Positions 5,981 through 12,302 of a stretch of DNA of 12,302 nucleotides are shown piece after piece. Origin of the DNA: an uncultured Ruminococcus sp. Its GTDB lineage: Bacteria > Bacillota > Clostridia > Oscillospirales > Acutalibacteraceae. Each line of letters begins with the position of its first letter. The stretch's first letter is position 1. Made by a program: the position numbers and the translations under genes. The stretch is taken from assembly GCA_902767125.1 (NCBI GenBank), contig CACXGJ010000127.1:1-12302 (forward strand), given 5' to 3'. Under the pieces are notes generated by a model. That model was not told the DNA's origin and did not search any database. It was given only the letters and a program-made list of their open reading frames with translations.

Positions 5981-6862
5981 TTGCTGGACACAAAAAAATT
6001 TATGCTTACATGGTGGGACAAGGTAAAGTTATTTATAGGCATTACTTGTATTTTGCTTGTTTGGGTACAGCTATCGGCAGCTTCAAAAATGATTTCCGAA
6101 AATAATACGGAAGTTAAAATGATAACTCCGCAGGAATATGTCGGTCTGCAATTTGGTCAGGAAGTTGCCGCAGAGGTCAAAAAAGAAGATATAATAATGA
6201 ACTTTGTAGGCAGCAGTGGAACAATGAGCTATTATCTTGTAAAAACAGATGATGACCATGCAGTAATTATGAGACCTCTGTGGGGCGGTGAATGTGACAG
6301 TGCGATGCGTGAAATGTTGCAGGGCAAACGTGACAGCATTGTCTATAAAGGCAGGATAAATATAGTTCCCGAAACCGATATGGCGGAATTGAACCTTACA
6401 ATATTATCGGGAGATGAACTGTATAAAAAGGGTATGAGCCGTCATGTTGATGATGTTATTTTGAAATATTCGATAGACATAGAACTGTATGATGCAAAGG
6501 CACATACAAAGTATATCATTGCAACAATAGTGGGTGCAGTGGTAATGCTTGCAGCAGCAGTATGGGCATTCTGGAAGCCGTTTAAAAAATTGGGCTATCG
6601 GTATGCTGTAATGCTCGGAAAGGTGGAACTTGACCTTATCAAAAAGGAAGACCTGCCTGTTGAACAAGGCTGGTTTACAGGCGAGGAAGATAAGATAGAT
6701 ATTGATTCCCTGCCCGACAGACCGATAGATGAAAATTTTGAAAAGGTCGATTTTTATGAAAGCGGAGTTAATCAGGAGGGTAATTTTTATGTTGAAACGA
6801 AAGATGGCTCTGAACTTCCTCCCGATGAAGACGGCTTTGTACACAAGCATAAAAATTACTGA
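5981..6862 (+). CDS. Unrecognised two-helix membrane protein
   Basis: A 293-residue protein that I do not recognise. It has a short basic N-terminus (MLDTKKFMLTWWDKVK), membrane helix 1 at about 17-35, and a polar region at 36-177 that is probably extracytoplasmic, with several beta-like stretches (YYLVKTDDDHAVIMRPLWG, GRINIV). Helix 2 is at about 178-198 and is followed by a basic stop (KPFKKLGYR). A cytoplasmic tail of about 95 residues ends in acidic, low-complexity sequence (ELPPDEDGFVHKHKNY). Helix 1 is probably a signal anchor, giving both termini inside. TTG at 5981 is preferred because GGAG lies 8 nt upstream; the GTG at 5972 overlaps that site. It lies between prfA and tsaC with 18-nt gaps, so it is clearly in the operon. 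That position is often held by prmC in Firmicutes, but this protein has no methyltransferase motif (no NPPY). Confidence 0.85.
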   Translation: MLDTKKFMLTWWDKVKLFIGITCILLVWVQLSAASKMISENNTEVKMITPQEYVGLQFGQEVAAEVKKEDIIMNFVGSSGTMSYYLVKTDDDHAVIMRPLWGGECDSAMREMLQGKRDSIVYKGRINIVPETDMAELNLTILSGDELYKKGMSRHVDDVILKYSIDIELYDAKAHTKYIIATIVGAVVMLAAAVWAFWKPFKKLGYRYAVMLGKVELDLIKKEDLPVEQGWFTGEEDKIDIDSLPDRPIDENFEKVDFYESGVNQEGNFYVETKDGSELPPDEDGFVHKHKNY

Positions 6863-6879
6863 TAAAAAGGAATTTGCAA

Positions 6880-7887
6880 ATGAATACATTGATGTTGAAC
6901 GAAAATGATATAGAACAGGCGGCACAGATAATAAAAAAAGGCGGATTGGTCGCAATGCCGACTGAAACAGTTTATGGTCTTGCGGCAAATGCCCTTGACG
7001 GAAAAGCCGTTGCAAAGATATTCAAAGCCAAGGGCAGACCTATGGATAATCCCCTTATCGTGCATATTTCGGATATATCTCAAATATATCGGCTTGTATC
7101 GGAATTTCCCGAAAAGGCAAAAATTCTTGCGGAAAAATTCTGGGCAGGTCCTTTGACTATCATATTGCCAAAATCGAATATCATTCCCGATGAGGTAAGT
7201 GCAGGTCTTGACACTGTGGCAGTGAGATTTCCGTCAAATAAGATCGCACAGAAATTGATATCGCTTTCAATGCCGCTTGCTGCACCTTCGGCGAATCTTT
7301 CGGGCAGTCCGAGTCCGACGAATGCCCGTCATGTCTGTGATGATATGAACGGGAGGATAGATGCCATAATTGACGGCGGCGAATGTGAAGTCGGAGTTGA
7401 ATCTACTGTAATAACACTTGCCACAGATGTGCCGAGATTATTGAGACCGGGCGGCATAACCGTTGAACAGCTTCGTGAAGCTATCGGTGAGGTAGTCATA
7501 GATGATGCTGTTCTGAATCCTTTAAGGTCAGGCGAAAAGGCGGCAAGTCCGGGAATGAAGTATAAGCATTATGCACCAAAGGCACATATAATATTGATTG
7601 AGGGCAGTGATGAAGATTTTATAAAATATGTCAATGCACGTAAGGCTGACGGCATAGCGGCATTGTGCTATGATGAGGATACGGAAAGACTTGAAGTGCC
7701 GAATATTCCGATAGGTCATGCGGATGACTATGAGATGCAGTCGCATAAATTATTTTCATCATTGCGGAATGCCGATGAACAGGGCTTTGAGACAGTGTAT
7801 GCACATTGTCCGAAAACTGACGGGATGGGGCTGGCGGTGTATAACAGGATAATCCGTGCAGCAGGCTTCGAGGTGATAGAGATTTGA
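6880..7887 (+). CDS. tsaC: L-threonylcarbamoyladenylate synthase (TsaC/Sua5)
   Basis: A 335-residue Sua5-type enzyme that makes threonylcarbamoyl-AMP from threonine, bicarbonate and ATP, the first step of the t6A37 modification of ANN-reading tRNAs. The YrdC domain spans about 5-195, with GGLVAMPTETVYGLAANA (21-38), KxxGRPMDNPL (49-59), AVRFP and the nucleotide-binding APSANLSGSPSPT. The linker SPGMKYKHYAPKA (about 223-235) and a C-terminal Sua5 domain mark the long form rather than short TsaC. ATG at 6880 has AAAGG 9 nt upstream; a TTG at 6874 is too close to that site. Its stop overlaps the coaE start. Heavy use of ATA (Ile) and AGA/AGG codons in this genome means t6A would matter for many codons here; that link is inference. 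Confidence 0.96.
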   Translation: MNTLMLNENDIEQAAQIIKKGGLVAMPTETVYGLAANALDGKAVAKIFKAKGRPMDNPLIVHISDISQIYRLVSEFPEKAKILAEKFWAGPLTIILPKSNIIPDEVSAGLDTVAVRFPSNKIAQKLISLSMPLAAPSANLSGSPSPTNARHVCDDMNGRIDAIIDGGECEVGVESTVITLATDVPRLLRPGGITVEQLREAIGEVVIDDAVLNPLRSGEKAASPGMKYKHYAPKAHIILIEGSDEDFIKYVNARKADGIAALCYDEDTERLEVPNIPIGHADDYEMQSHKLFSSLRNADEQGFETVYAHCPKTDGMGLAVYNRIIRAAGFEVIEI

Positions 7888-8492
7888 AAAAGATATTTAT
7901 AGGTCTGACAGGTCAGACGGGTGCAGGTAAAAGCACTGTCTGTGAGATGGCGGAAACGCTTTCGTGCAGAGTGATAAACGCTGATAAAGTGGCGAGAGAG
8001 GTCATGGAAAAAAATTCGGATTGCCTGAAAAGACTTGCAGAAATTTTTGGCAGTGATATAATATATCCTGACGGGAGCTGCAACAGGAAGCTGCTTGCCA
8101 AAAGAGCGTTTTCCTCAAGGGAAAATACGGATATTTTGAATAGTATAACTCATCCGGCTATAATTGCAAGGGTAAGGGAATATATTGATATATATTCAAA
8201 AGAGAGTGATATTATCATATTTGACGCACCGCAGCTTTTTGAAAGCGGTGGAGATAAAATTTGCGATAAGATAATATCGGTGATTGCACCTGCTGAAGTA
8301 AGGCTTGAAAGGATAATGAAACGTGACGGCATCTCAAAGGAGGAGGCACTTCTCCGAATGAATGTGCAATATGACGAGTATTTTTTCAGAGCAAAGTCGG
8401 ATTATATAATAGACGGTTCACAGACTGTTGAACAGGTAAAAGACTGCTTCAAAAAAATAATTTTATCGTTGAGTGAGGTGAGGAGTCCATGA
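7884..8492 (+). CDS. coaE: Dephospho-CoA kinase
   Basis: A 202-residue P-loop kinase of normal family length that phosphorylates the 3'-OH of dephospho-CoA, the last step of CoA synthesis. Walker A is GQTGAGKST (10-18). INADKVAREV (31-40) is the usual substrate-site motif, DAPQLFESG corresponds to the common DxPLLFE segment, and RDGISKEEALLRMNVQ is the typical lid/arginine region. TTG at 7884 overlaps the tsaC stop (TTGA), with AGGTG 8 nt upstream, so translation is probably coupled. Its end overlaps the next gene by ATGA. The last codons (SEVRSP) lie in a repeat-like GAGTGAGGTGAGGAGT stretch that is also the next gene's ribosome-binding site. Confidence 0.96.
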   Translation: MKKIFIGLTGQTGAGKSTVCEMAETLSCRVINADKVAREVMEKNSDCLKRLAEIFGSDIIYPDGSCNRKLLAKRAFSSRENTDILNSITHPAIIARVREYIDIYSKESDIIIFDAPQLFESGGDKICDKIISVIAPAEVRLERIMKRDGISKEEALLRMNVQYDEYFFRAKSDYIIDGSQTVEQVKDCFKKIILSLSEVRSP

Positions 8493-9061
8493 ACAAAAAA
8501 ATAAAAGCGGGAATATATATGGCAATAGTGATGATAACGCTTGTGGGACTTGCAATGATAATAAGAAATGCAAATAAGGAGTATGTAGATGACAGCTATC
8601 CTTTGAAGTATGAAAATGAGGTCAATGCAGCCTCCGCAAAGTATGGCATTGACAAGGCACTGATATACGGCATAATCAAAACGGAAAGCAATTTTGATGC
8701 GGAGGCTGAATCGAATGCAGGGGCATTGGGACTTATGCAGCTTATGCCGTCCAGCTTTGAGTGGCTTCAGACCTTTTATAAGGAAGAAAATGATTATGAA
8801 TTTGAAGATCTGAAAGATCCTGCTCTGAATATTGATTACGGAGTGGAATTGCTGGCGATACTTTCGGAGATGTATGAGGTCGAGGACACGATGATATGTG
8901 CATATAACGGTGGTCTCGGAAATGTTGATTCATGGCTTCAGAACCCCGAATATTCCGATGACGGCAAGCACCTCAAGGCAGTGCCGTTTCCCGAAACAGA
9001 CAACTACCGTAAATTGGTAGCTCAAAATAAAAGTATTTATAAAAAATTATATTTCAGTTGA
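8489..9061 (+). CDS. Membrane-anchored lytic transglycosylase (SLT domain)
   Basis: A 190-residue peptidoglycan lytic transglycosylase that cleaves the MurNAc-GlcNAc bond to give 1,6-anhydro ends. One N-terminal membrane anchor is visible (residues 9-25), then a short linker and a goose-lysozyme-like SLT domain from about 45. Catalytic Glu66 lies in the KTESNFD motif, followed by GALGLMQLMPSS (78-89) and AYNGG (138-142), all in the expected order. It is short, with no LysM or other binding domain, like YjbJ/Slt-type proteins of Clostridia. ATG at 8489 overlaps the coaE stop (ATGA), with GAGGTGAGGAG just upstream. Translation is probably coupled. Confidence 0.94.
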   Translation: MNKKIKAGIYMAIVMITLVGLAMIIRNANKEYVDDSYPLKYENEVNAASAKYGIDKALIYGIIKTESNFDAEAESNAGALGLMQLMPSSFEWLQTFYKEENDYEFEDLKDPALNIDYGVELLAILSEMYEVEDTMICAYNGGLGNVDSWLQNPEYSDDGKHLKAVPFPETDNYRKLVAQNKSIYKKLYFS

Positions 9062-9078
9062 GAAAGGAATTGATCACA

Positions 9079-10482
9079 ATGGAACAGGAAAAGTCACAGT
9101 CGGCACAGCTCAAGGAAAAGCTGTTTATGAACAAAAAGAACGGTATGCTGAAGGTGAGTGCGGAGGAGATAGAAAAAGCCGATGGATTTTGCGAAGGCTA
9201 TAAGGCTTTTCTCGACAATGCCAAAACAGAGCGTGATGCAGTGAAATTCGTTATCGCCAAGGCACAGGAAAACGGTTTTGTCGAATATGACAACAAAAAG
9301 ACCTATAAGGCAGGTGACAAGGTCTATGTCAATAACAGAAATATGGCAGTAATGCTTGCAGTAATTGGCAAAAACGGTACTGAAAACGGTGTCCGTCTCG
9401 GTATCGCACATATAGATTCACCGAGACTTGATCTGAAGCCGAATCCGCTTTATGAGAGCAATAATCTTGCATTGTTCAAGACACATTATTACGGGGGAAT
9501 AAAAAAATATCAGTGGACGACTGTTCCGCTTGCACTTCACGGAGTAGTTGTACTCAAAGACGGAAATGTCATTGATGTAAATATCGGTGAGGATGAAAAA
9601 GACCCGTGTTTTGTGGTGACAGACCTGTTGCCTCATCTTGCGGTTGAACAGATGTCACAGGTTATGACAAAGGCTTTTACAGGTGAACATCTCAATGTCC
9701 TTATAGGCAGTCGCCCGTTCAATAATGATGAAGAAAGTGAAAGCGTGAAGCTGAATGTCATGAACATTCTCTTTGAAAAATACGGCATTGTGGAGGAAGA
9801 TTTTTTATCGGCTGATCTGACAATGGTTCCCGCAATGAATGCAAAGGATGTAGGCTTTGACAGGAGCATGATAGGCGGCTATGGTCATGATGATAAGGTT
9901 TGTGCATATCCCGCACTGATGGCGGCACTTGATGTAAAAGCCCCTGAAAGTACCGTTATAACAGTTCTCACAGACCGTGAGGAAATAGGAAGTGACGGCA
10001 ATACGGGTATGAAATCAACTTATATGGCTGATTTTATAGCTGACTTGGCAAAGGCTGACGGCATGGAGCTTCGTCATGTGATGGCAAAAAGTACGTGTCT
10101 TTCGGCAGATGTCAATGCGGCATTTGATCCGACGTATGCTTCGGCATTCGAGGCTAATAATTCATGCTATATAAATAACGGTGCAGTCATCACGAAATAT
10201 ACAGGAAGCGGCGGAAAATACAGTACCTCGGATGCTTCAGCCGAATATATGGCAAGGATAAGAAAGATACTTGATGACAAGAACGTCCTCTGGCAGACAG
10301 GTGAGCTTGGCAAGGTCGATGGCGGAGGCGGCGGAACAATCGCCAAATTCGTTGCAAATCTCAATGCCGATGTAGTTGATCTCGGTGTGCCTGTACTGTC
10401 GATGCACGCTCCGTTTGAGGTCGTTTCAAAGCTCGATGTCTATGAGACATACAGGGCTTTGTATGAATTTTACTCTGTTTGA
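9079..10482 (+). CDS. M18-family metal-dependent aminopeptidase
   Basis: A 467-residue cytoplasmic aminopeptidase of the M18 family (aspartyl aminopeptidase/ApeA-ApeB group), which removes N-terminal residues from peptides using two metal ions and usually forms dodecamers. Metal and catalytic residues are in place: His111 (GIAHIDSPRLD), Asp in YGHDDKVCAY (271-272), Glu301-Glu302 (TDREEIGSDG), Asp344 (SADVNAAFDP) and His443 (LSMHAPFEVVS). Length fits the family. ATG at 9079 has GAAAGGA 10 nt upstream; a TTG at 9058 overlaps the previous stop but has no separate ribosome-binding site. It is last in the operon. No clear intrinsic terminator follows, only a weak AGCA/TGCT hairpin. Substrate preference cannot be told from sequence. 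Confidence 0.94.
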   Translation: MEQEKSQSAQLKEKLFMNKKNGMLKVSAEEIEKADGFCEGYKAFLDNAKTERDAVKFVIAKAQENGFVEYDNKKTYKAGDKVYVNNRNMAVMLAVIGKNGTENGVRLGIAHIDSPRLDLKPNPLYESNNLALFKTHYYGGIKKYQWTTVPLALHGVVVLKDGNVIDVNIGEDEKDPCFVVTDLLPHLAVEQMSQVMTKAFTGEHLNVLIGSRPFNNDEESESVKLNVMNILFEKYGIVEEDFLSADLTMVPAMNAKDVGFDRSMIGGYGHDDKVCAYPALMAALDVKAPESTVITVLTDREEIGSDGNTGMKSTYMADFIADLAKADGMELRHVMAKSTCLSADVNAAFDPTYASAFEANNSCYINNGAVITKYTGSGGKYSTSDASAEYMARIRKILDDKNVLWQTGELGKVDGGGGGTIAKFVANLNADVVDLGVPVLSMHAPFEVVSKLDVYETYRALYEFYSV

Positions 10483-10613
10483 CAGCTATAAAAAGAAGCA
10501 CATCTTTAACAAAAAAATGCTGATTTTTCGACATGATACAAAGGAATTTTTGTGAAATTGGGAAAAATGATAAAATTTTGCAGAATAATTGGGTTACAAA
10601 GATGTTTTCTGTA
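10483..10613. other. Non-coding stretch after the aminopeptidase
   Basis: No gene or RNA family was recognised. It is very AT-rich with A- and T-runs. ACATCTTT (10500-10507) and AAAGATGT (10598-10605) form a perfect but widely spaced 8-bp inverted repeat. A weak hairpin AGCA (10498-10501)/TGCT (10518-10521) followed by GATTTTT is the only terminator-like structure. Confidence 0.4.
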
Positions 10614-10642
10614 TTGACATTCCTTCAAATTTATATTATCAT
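10614..10642 (+). promoter_or_regulatory. Promoter of murA
   Basis: A consensus TTGACA (10614-10619), a 17-nt spacer and TATCAT (10637-10642, 5 of 6). An alternative TATTAT at 10634 gives only 14 nt of spacing. The predicted start near 10649 leaves an unusually long leader of about 195 nt before murA. Confidence 0.65.
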
Positions 10643-10694
10643 TCATCTTGTGGGAATTTATTTTTGCATGAAATTTATACTTTAAATTGGTATA

Positions 10695-10783
10695 TGTTCA
10701 ACAAAAAAAAGCCTATTCAACATTTTTGGGCTTAATGTTGAAAATCCGAATTTTCCATTTGATGTCCGTTTTTTCGGCGGACA
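10695..10783 (+). promoter_or_regulatory. Structured leader upstream of murA with alternative pairings
   Basis: Two copies of TTCAACA (10697-10703 and 10716-10722) can each pair with the single TGTTGAA (10736-10742). With the first copy the stem encloses AAGCC/GGCTT (10709-10713/10729-10733); with the second it makes a 9-bp hairpin TTCAACATT/AATGTTGAA with a 9-nt loop that includes the GGCTT. The two are mutually exclusive. A further hairpin, TGTCCG (10763-10768) with CGGACA (10778-10783), follows. No known riboswitch class was recognised and no U-tract terminator is present. Confidence 0.4.
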
Positions 10784-10842
10784 AAGCTTGAAAATATATT
10801 GCGATTTTGGTTTGTGACAAGATAATAAAGGAGAGGTGTGCT

Positions 10843-12126
10843 TTGAAGAAGATCGTCATAACCGGCGGCAAAAAGCTCCAGGGAAAAATACGCATAAGCG
10901 GAGCGAAAAATGCGGCTGTTGCCATTATACCGGCAGTTATTCTTTCGGATGGTGTCTGTCGCATAGAAAATATACCCAATATCATGGATGTTAACCTTAT
11001 GGCTAATATCCTTCATCAGATGGGTGCAACTGTAAACAGAGTCAACAAGACAACCCTGGAAATAGATCCGACACGAATAACCAAGCCTGAAGCAGGCTAT
11101 GATCTTGTGAGAAAAATGAGGGCTTCAAGCTATCTGCTCGGAGCATTGCTCGGAAAATTTTCCGAAGCAAGGGTGGCATTGCCGGGAGGCTGTGATTTCG
11201 GTGTCAGACCGATAGATCAGCATCTGAAAGGCTTTGGTGTACTCGGAGTTGAAAACAGTATTTCCGAAGGCATAGTAAATGTAAAGGCAGAACATTTGAG
11301 GGGCGGTCATGTTTATCTTGATGTGGTATCCGTGGGTGCAACGGTCAATATAATGCTTGCGGCAGTAAGGGCTGACGGAAAGACTATTATCGAAAATGCC
11401 GCAAAGGAGCCTCATATAGTTGATCTTGCAAATTTCCTCAACTCGATGGGAGCGGATGTAAGAGGTGCAGGTACTGATGTAATAAAGATAAACGGTGTAA
11501 AACATCTGAACGGTACGACCTATTCGATAATCCCCGACCAAATAGAAGCAGGTACATATATGGCTGCTGCTGCTGCGACACAGGGCGATGTTGTACTTCA
11601 GAATGTAATTACCAAGCACCTTGAATCTATAACCGCAAAGCTCCGTGAAATGGGAGTTCAAATCGAGGAATATGAAGACTGTGTAAGGATAAGAAACAGC
11701 GGCAGACTTCATAAATGCAATGTAAAGACAATGCCTCACCCCGGTTTTCCGACAGATATGCAGCCTCAAATAACAGCCCTTCTTTCAATAGCTGACGGTA
11801 CAAGTATCGTGAATGAGGCAGTATGGAACACCCGCTTCCAGTATGTTGACGAACTCCGAAGAATGGGAGCGAAAATATCTGTCGAGGGCAGGATAGCGGT
11901 AGTCGATGGTATCGAATCACTCAATGCGGCTCCCGTAAAGGCAACAGATCTCCGTGCAGGTGCGGCAATGATAATAGCGGCTCTTTCGGCACAGGGTACG
12001 ACTTATATTGAGCATATCCAGTATATCGAAAGAGGCTATGAGGATATAGTAGAAAAATTGACGGATCTTGGAGCAGACATCAAGATAGTATATACAGAGG
12101 ATTCTGTAATACATCATACTGCTTGA
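10843..12126 (+). CDS. murA: UDP-N-acetylglucosamine 1-carboxyvinyltransferase
   Basis: A 427-residue cytoplasmic enzyme that transfers enolpyruvate from PEP to UDP-GlcNAc, the first committed step of peptidoglycan synthesis. KNAA with Lys22 is at the substrate site, and MRASSYLLGALL is at 92-103. The active-site loop is PGGCDFGVRPIDQH with Cys117 present, the residue alkylated by fosfomycin, so this copy lacks the Cys-to-Asp change known from resistant homologues. PGFPTDMQPQ holds the catalytic Asp, and IERGYEDIVEKL is the usual C-terminus. TTG at 10843 is chosen because it gives the family N-terminus KKIVITGGKKLQGKIRISGAKNAA and has AAGGAG 9 nt upstream; the longer frame from GTG 10807 adds 12 residues unlike the family. 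It has its own promoter and long leader and a terminator at 12154. Firmicutes often carry two murA copies; which one this is cannot be told. Confidence 0.97.
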   Translation: MKKIVITGGKKLQGKIRISGAKNAAVAIIPAVILSDGVCRIENIPNIMDVNLMANILHQMGATVNRVNKTTLEIDPTRITKPEAGYDLVRKMRASSYLLGALLGKFSEARVALPGGCDFGVRPIDQHLKGFGVLGVENSISEGIVNVKAEHLRGGHVYLDVVSVGATVNIMLAAVRADGKTIIENAAKEPHIVDLANFLNSMGADVRGAGTDVIKINGVKHLNGTTYSIIPDQIEAGTYMAAAAATQGDVVLQNVITKHLESITAKLREMGVQIEEYEDCVRIRNSGRLHKCNVKTMPHPGFPTDMQPQITALLSIADGTSIVNEAVWNTRFQYVDELRRMGAKISVEGRIAVVDGIESLNAAPVKATDLRAGAAMIIAALSAQGTTYIEHIQYIERGYEDIVEKLTDLGADIKIVYTEDSVIHHTA

Positions 12127-12153
12127 AGTGAAAAATCGAAAAAATGACTTTAT

Positions 12154-12195
12154 ACGGGAAATCTCTGAAAAAAACAGGGTTTCCCGTTATTTTTT
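12154..12195 (+). terminator. Intrinsic terminator of murA, abutting the walJ ribosome-binding site
   Basis: The stem ACGGGAAA (12154-12161) with TTTCCCGT (12180-12187) extends by weaker G-T pairs and is followed by TATTTTTT. The tail runs directly into GAAAGGA, the Shine-Dalgarno of the next gene. Confidence 0.85.
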
Positions 12196-12210
12196 GAAAG
12201 GATGGGGAAA

Positions 12211-12302
12211 ATGCCGAAATTATGCCCGCTTTTCAGCGGAAGTGAGGGGAATTGTTATTACATAGGCTCATCATCAGGCGGTATACTGATAGATGCAGGC
12301 AG
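12211..12302 (+). CDS. walJ: MBL-fold metallohydrolase WalJ/YycJ family, 3'-truncated by window edge
   Basis: Only 30 complete codons are visible. The N-terminus, PKLCPLFSGSEGNCYYIG followed by GGILIDAG, is the typical start of the WalJ (YycJ) metallo-beta-lactamase-fold family, a probable DNase/phosphodiesterase that in bacilli is encoded with the WalRK cell-wall regulators. The metal-binding HxHxDH motif would lie beyond the window. ATG at 12211 has GAAAGGA 8 nt upstream. Co-directional with murA, but a strong terminator lies between them with no obvious separate promoter. Confidence 0.85.
   Translation, partial: MPKLCPLFSGSEGNCYYIGSSSGGILIDAG

Noticed and set aside
10479..10510. TTGACA at the aminopeptidase stop as a promoter.
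   Set aside because: No acceptable -10 box lies 16-18 nt downstream; the later TTGACA at 10614 is much better placed.
10483..10842. A possible riboswitch upstream of murA.
   Set aside because: No consensus of a known class could be matched, and no terminator or ribosome-binding-site sequestering hairpin is evident; kept only as an unclassified structured leader.
11125..11920. Minus-strand open frames within murA.
   Set aside because: Cysteine- and tyrosine-rich translations without motifs or ribosome-binding sites; antisense shadows of a highly conserved gene.

Overview
The window is a moderately AT-rich stretch of chromosome from a Gram-positive bacterium of the Clostridia, most like Ruminococcus and its relatives. 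This placement is inferred from the DUF951-prfA pair, the Firmicutes-type murA and walJ, the heavy use of ATA and AGA/AGG codons, and strong Shine-Dalgarno sequences. No phage, plasmid, insertion sequence or CRISPR array is visible; it reads as core genome with short non-coding repeats at gene ends.

Region 1 (1-4332) carries envelope functions. A 5'-truncated GlfT2-type galactofuranosyltransferase reads rightward. It converges on a leftward pair: a single-domain polyprenyl-phosphate sugar-1-phosphate transferase, followed by a small YcxB-like membrane protein. Divergent from that pair is dacF, a D-alanyl-D-alanine carboxypeptidase closed by a strong terminator. The divergent intergenic region holds a good promoter in each direction and A-tracts at near-helical spacing.

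Region 2 (4340-4680) is a palindromic repeat with interleaved arms, a leftward tRNA-Arg(CCG), and a divergent promoter pair around a perfect 19-nt palindrome.

Region 3 (4680-10482) is a tight rightward operon: DUF951 protein, prfA (RF1), an unrecognised two-helix membrane protein, tsaC/sua5 (tRNA t6A synthesis), coaE (last step of CoA synthesis), a membrane-anchored lytic transglycosylase, and an M18 aminopeptidase. Most junctions overlap or are under 20 nt. It joins translation (RF1, t6A), cofactor, wall and peptide metabolism.

Region 4 (10483-12302) begins with about 360 nt of non-coding DNA containing a strong promoter and a structured leader. Then come murA (first committed step of peptidoglycan synthesis), a terminator, and the start of walJ (MBL-fold protein).

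Five of the eleven genes whose starts lie in the window appear to begin with TTG. Nothing here amounts to a clear new defence or mobile system. The points most worth a second look are the unknown membrane protein beside prfA, two places where an intrinsic terminator runs straight into the next gene's Shine-Dalgarno, the interleaved repeat beside the tRNA, the murA leader, and a short repeat that seems to have been reused as coding sequence and ribosome-binding site.
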